From the NCBI GenBank assembly GCA_028687415.1, contig JAQUAC010000146.1:1-6015 (forward strand): DNA of 6,015 nt, written 5' to 3'. Shown one piece after another: positions 5,708-6,015 of this stretch (its first letter is position 1; every line of letters starts with the position of its first letter). Source of the DNA: Acidocella sp. GTDB lineage: Bacteria > Pseudomonadota > Alphaproteobacteria > Acetobacterales > Acetobacteraceae. The notes under the pieces are model-generated. The model ran no database searches. It was not told where the DNA came from and saw nothing but the letters and a program-made list of their open reading frames with translations. The position numbers and the translations under genes are program-made.

Positions 5708-6015
5708 TCAGCAATCGAGTGTTGCCTGTCTTTCCCAATCCGTGAGGTGAGCGGCGTATTCATTCCACTCGGCGTGCTTGAGCTTGGCGTAGGATTTAAC
5801 GAAGCCCTCGCCGAGATAGGCCTTGAGCGTATCGGAGGTCTCGAAGGCACGCAGGGCATCAAGCAGGTTCAGCGGCAGGCGCTTGGCATCCGTCACCTTG
5901 TGGCCGTCAGTGTACATGTTGATGTCCAGGCGCGGGCCGGGATTGGTCTTCTTGGCGATGCCATCAAGCCCGGCGGCAAGGATGCCGGCCTGCAGCAGAT
6001 ACGGGTTGGCGGCGC
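5708..6015 (-). CDS. gmaS: Type III glutamine synthetase-like protein, probably gamma-glutamylmethylamide synthetase, C-terminal part
   Basis: The last ~102 codons of a glutamine synthetase-family protein that enters from the right edge. Visible segments are AANPYLLQAGILAAGLDGI, where the family has its conserved A-NPYL---A---AGLDGI region, then PGPRLDINMYTDGHKV, LPLNLLDALRAFE, and the C-terminus HLTDWERQATLDC. The H-T-WER-TTLDC style of tail is typical of the GlnT/GmaS (type III) branch rather than GlnA. GmaS joins monomethylamine to glutamate using ATP, the first step of the N-methylglutamate pathway, which fits the neighbouring TMAO and dimethylamine demethylation genes. The catalytic region lies outside the window, so a plain GlnT ammonia-assimilating enzyme cannot be ruled out. 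Its frame ends at TGA 5710-5708, followed at once by a strong hairpin and then tdm on the same strand. Confidence 0.75.
   Translation of the reverse strand, partial: AANPYLLQAGILAAGLDGIAKKTNPGPRLDINMYTDGHKVTDAKRLPLNLLDALRAFETSDTLKAYLGEGFVKSYAKLKHAEWNEYAAHLTDWERQATLDC

Noticed and set aside
5614..5862. Minus-strand 82-aa open frame between gmaS and tdm
   Set aside because: It is the out-of-frame shadow of the glutamine synthetase C-terminus, low in complexity, and its end simply overlaps the tdm start.

Overview
The window looks like part of a methylated-amine catabolic locus from a Gram-negative bacterium. An alphaproteobacterium is most likely, judging from the gene content (a TMAO demethylase-like protein, FolD and a GmaS-like synthetase together), the moderately high GC and the style of the proteins. 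No rRNA or other taxonomic marker is present, so the lineage is an inference. No RNA genes, insertion sequences or CRISPR arrays were seen, and no gene-free stretch exceeds about 90 bases.

Layout from right to left, which is the direction of transcription for most genes (minus strand). (1) The right edge carries the C-terminal ~102 codons of a type III glutamine synthetase-like protein, probably gamma-glutamylmethylamide synthetase (GmaS). (2) A 90-bp gap with a perfect 13-bp-stem hairpin leads to a 704-aa protein fusing a DUF1989-type metal domain to a GcvT-like tetrahydrofolate (THF) domain, the architecture of trimethylamine N-oxide demethylase (Tdm). (3) Next come a small plus-strand gene for a DUF1348/NTF2-like protein and a divergent TetR-family regulator. 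They share a 67-bp promoter region holding two perfect palindromes inside a larger inverted repeat. (4) After a terminator and a well-formed promoter follows an apparent operon: folD, a 373-aa GcvT-like protein (DmmD-like), and the start of a small protein that resembles the dimethylamine monooxygenase subunit DmmA and runs off the left edge.

Together the minus-strand genes suggest this scheme. Tdm splits TMAO into dimethylamine and formaldehyde. The Dmm enzyme demethylates dimethylamine to monomethylamine, releasing a second formaldehyde. GmaS condenses monomethylamine with glutamate. The GcvT-like domains would trap formaldehyde as 5,10-methylene-THF, and FolD would oxidise that to 10-formyl-THF. 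The TetR/DUF1348 pair sits between tdm and folD. It is either a hitchhiking self-contained module or a local stress-response unit; its function is not known.
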